Positions 63,996 through 64,000 of a stretch of 64,000 nt of DNA are shown one piece after another. Made by a program: the position numbers and the translations under genes. Each line of letters opens with the position of its first letter. Position 1 is the stretch's first letter. The notes under the pieces are model-generated. The model was not told where the DNA came from, did no database searches, and worked only from the letters and a program-made list of their open reading frames with translations. The stretch spans positions 199,409 through 263,408 of the forward strand of contig CAJJAK010000006.1 in NCBI GenBank assembly GCA_905182165.1, in the 5' to 3' direction. Source of the DNA: an uncultured Paracoccaceae bacterium. GTDB taxonomy: Bacteria > Pseudomonadota > Alphaproteobacteria > Rhodobacterales > Rhodobacteraceae.

Positions 63996-64000
63996 TATTA

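Noticed and set aside
1..64000. CRISPR arrays, insertion sequences, prophage, tRNA or rRNA genes
   Set aside because: No repeat-spacer pattern, transposase, integrase or tRNA-like fold was seen; gene content is core chromosomal.

Overview
The window is a chromosomal segment of an AT-rich alphaproteobacterium, most likely a low-GC member of the Rhodobacteraceae (Roseobacter-type). The evidence is gene order and protein style. There is an rpsA-ihfB-lapA-trpF-trpB block, a complete dcw cell-wall and division cluster preceded by a GC-rich leader that resembles the Rhodobacter sRNA UpsM, and FtsZ with a long linker ending in [10 protein letters not shown]. The tatABC / serS-surE-pcm-nlpD / yajC-secDF neighbourhood, aerobic cobaltochelatase CobST and a pccB-x-pccA-mcm propionate block fit the same group. 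No mobile element, CRISPR array, tRNA or rRNA was seen.

Layout: 1-3300 (+) rpsA 3' end, ihfB, lapA-like, trpF, trpB. 3339-5640 (-) DUF2237, pth, rplY, DUF1127. 5965-31814 (+) mrp/apbC, the UpsM-like leader, then mraZ-rsmH-ftsL-ftsI-murE-murF-mraY-murD-ftsW-murG-murC-murB-ddl-ftsQ-ftsA-ftsZ-lpxC-bamD-recN and a CLC chloride channel. 31838-34734 (-) cobT, cobS. 35063-35809 (+) a class I amidotransferase-like C26 hydrolase. 35912-37520 (-) prfC. 37696-42199 (+) an atypical SDR, an ABC ATPase, tatA, tatB, tatC, DUF815. 42200-45913 (-) nlpD-like, pcm, surE, serS. 46302-49989 (+) yajC, secD, secF, TSUP permease. 49995-51020 (-) a proline-racemase-family enzyme. 51147-63995 (+) pccB, a small unknown, pccA, mcm, prpE, then the nucleoside salvage run cdd-deoA-deoB-add-upp.

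Functionally, the central 23 kb builds peptidoglycan precursors and the divisome, followed by lipid A commitment (LpxC) and outer-membrane assembly (BamD). The last 13 kb activates propionate to propionyl-CoA (PrpE), carboxylates it (PccAB) and isomerises it to succinyl-CoA with a B12-dependent mutase (Mcm). CobST, needed for aerobic B12 synthesis, is in the same window. A catabolic and salvage set for pyrimidine and purine nucleosides follows directly.

A striking property is about 29 apparent frameshifts in 22 genes, many of them essential (ftsZ, ftsA, ftsI, murE, murD, murG, bamD, prfC, secF). In each case conserved sequence continues in another frame. I read these as single-base indel errors in the assembly rather than real gene loss, so each broken gene is annotated as one full-span CDS with the break point stated. 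No convincing new system was found. The best candidates for follow-up are the UpsM-like leader, the small protein between pccB and pccA, and the SDR lacking its catalytic Tyr/Lys.
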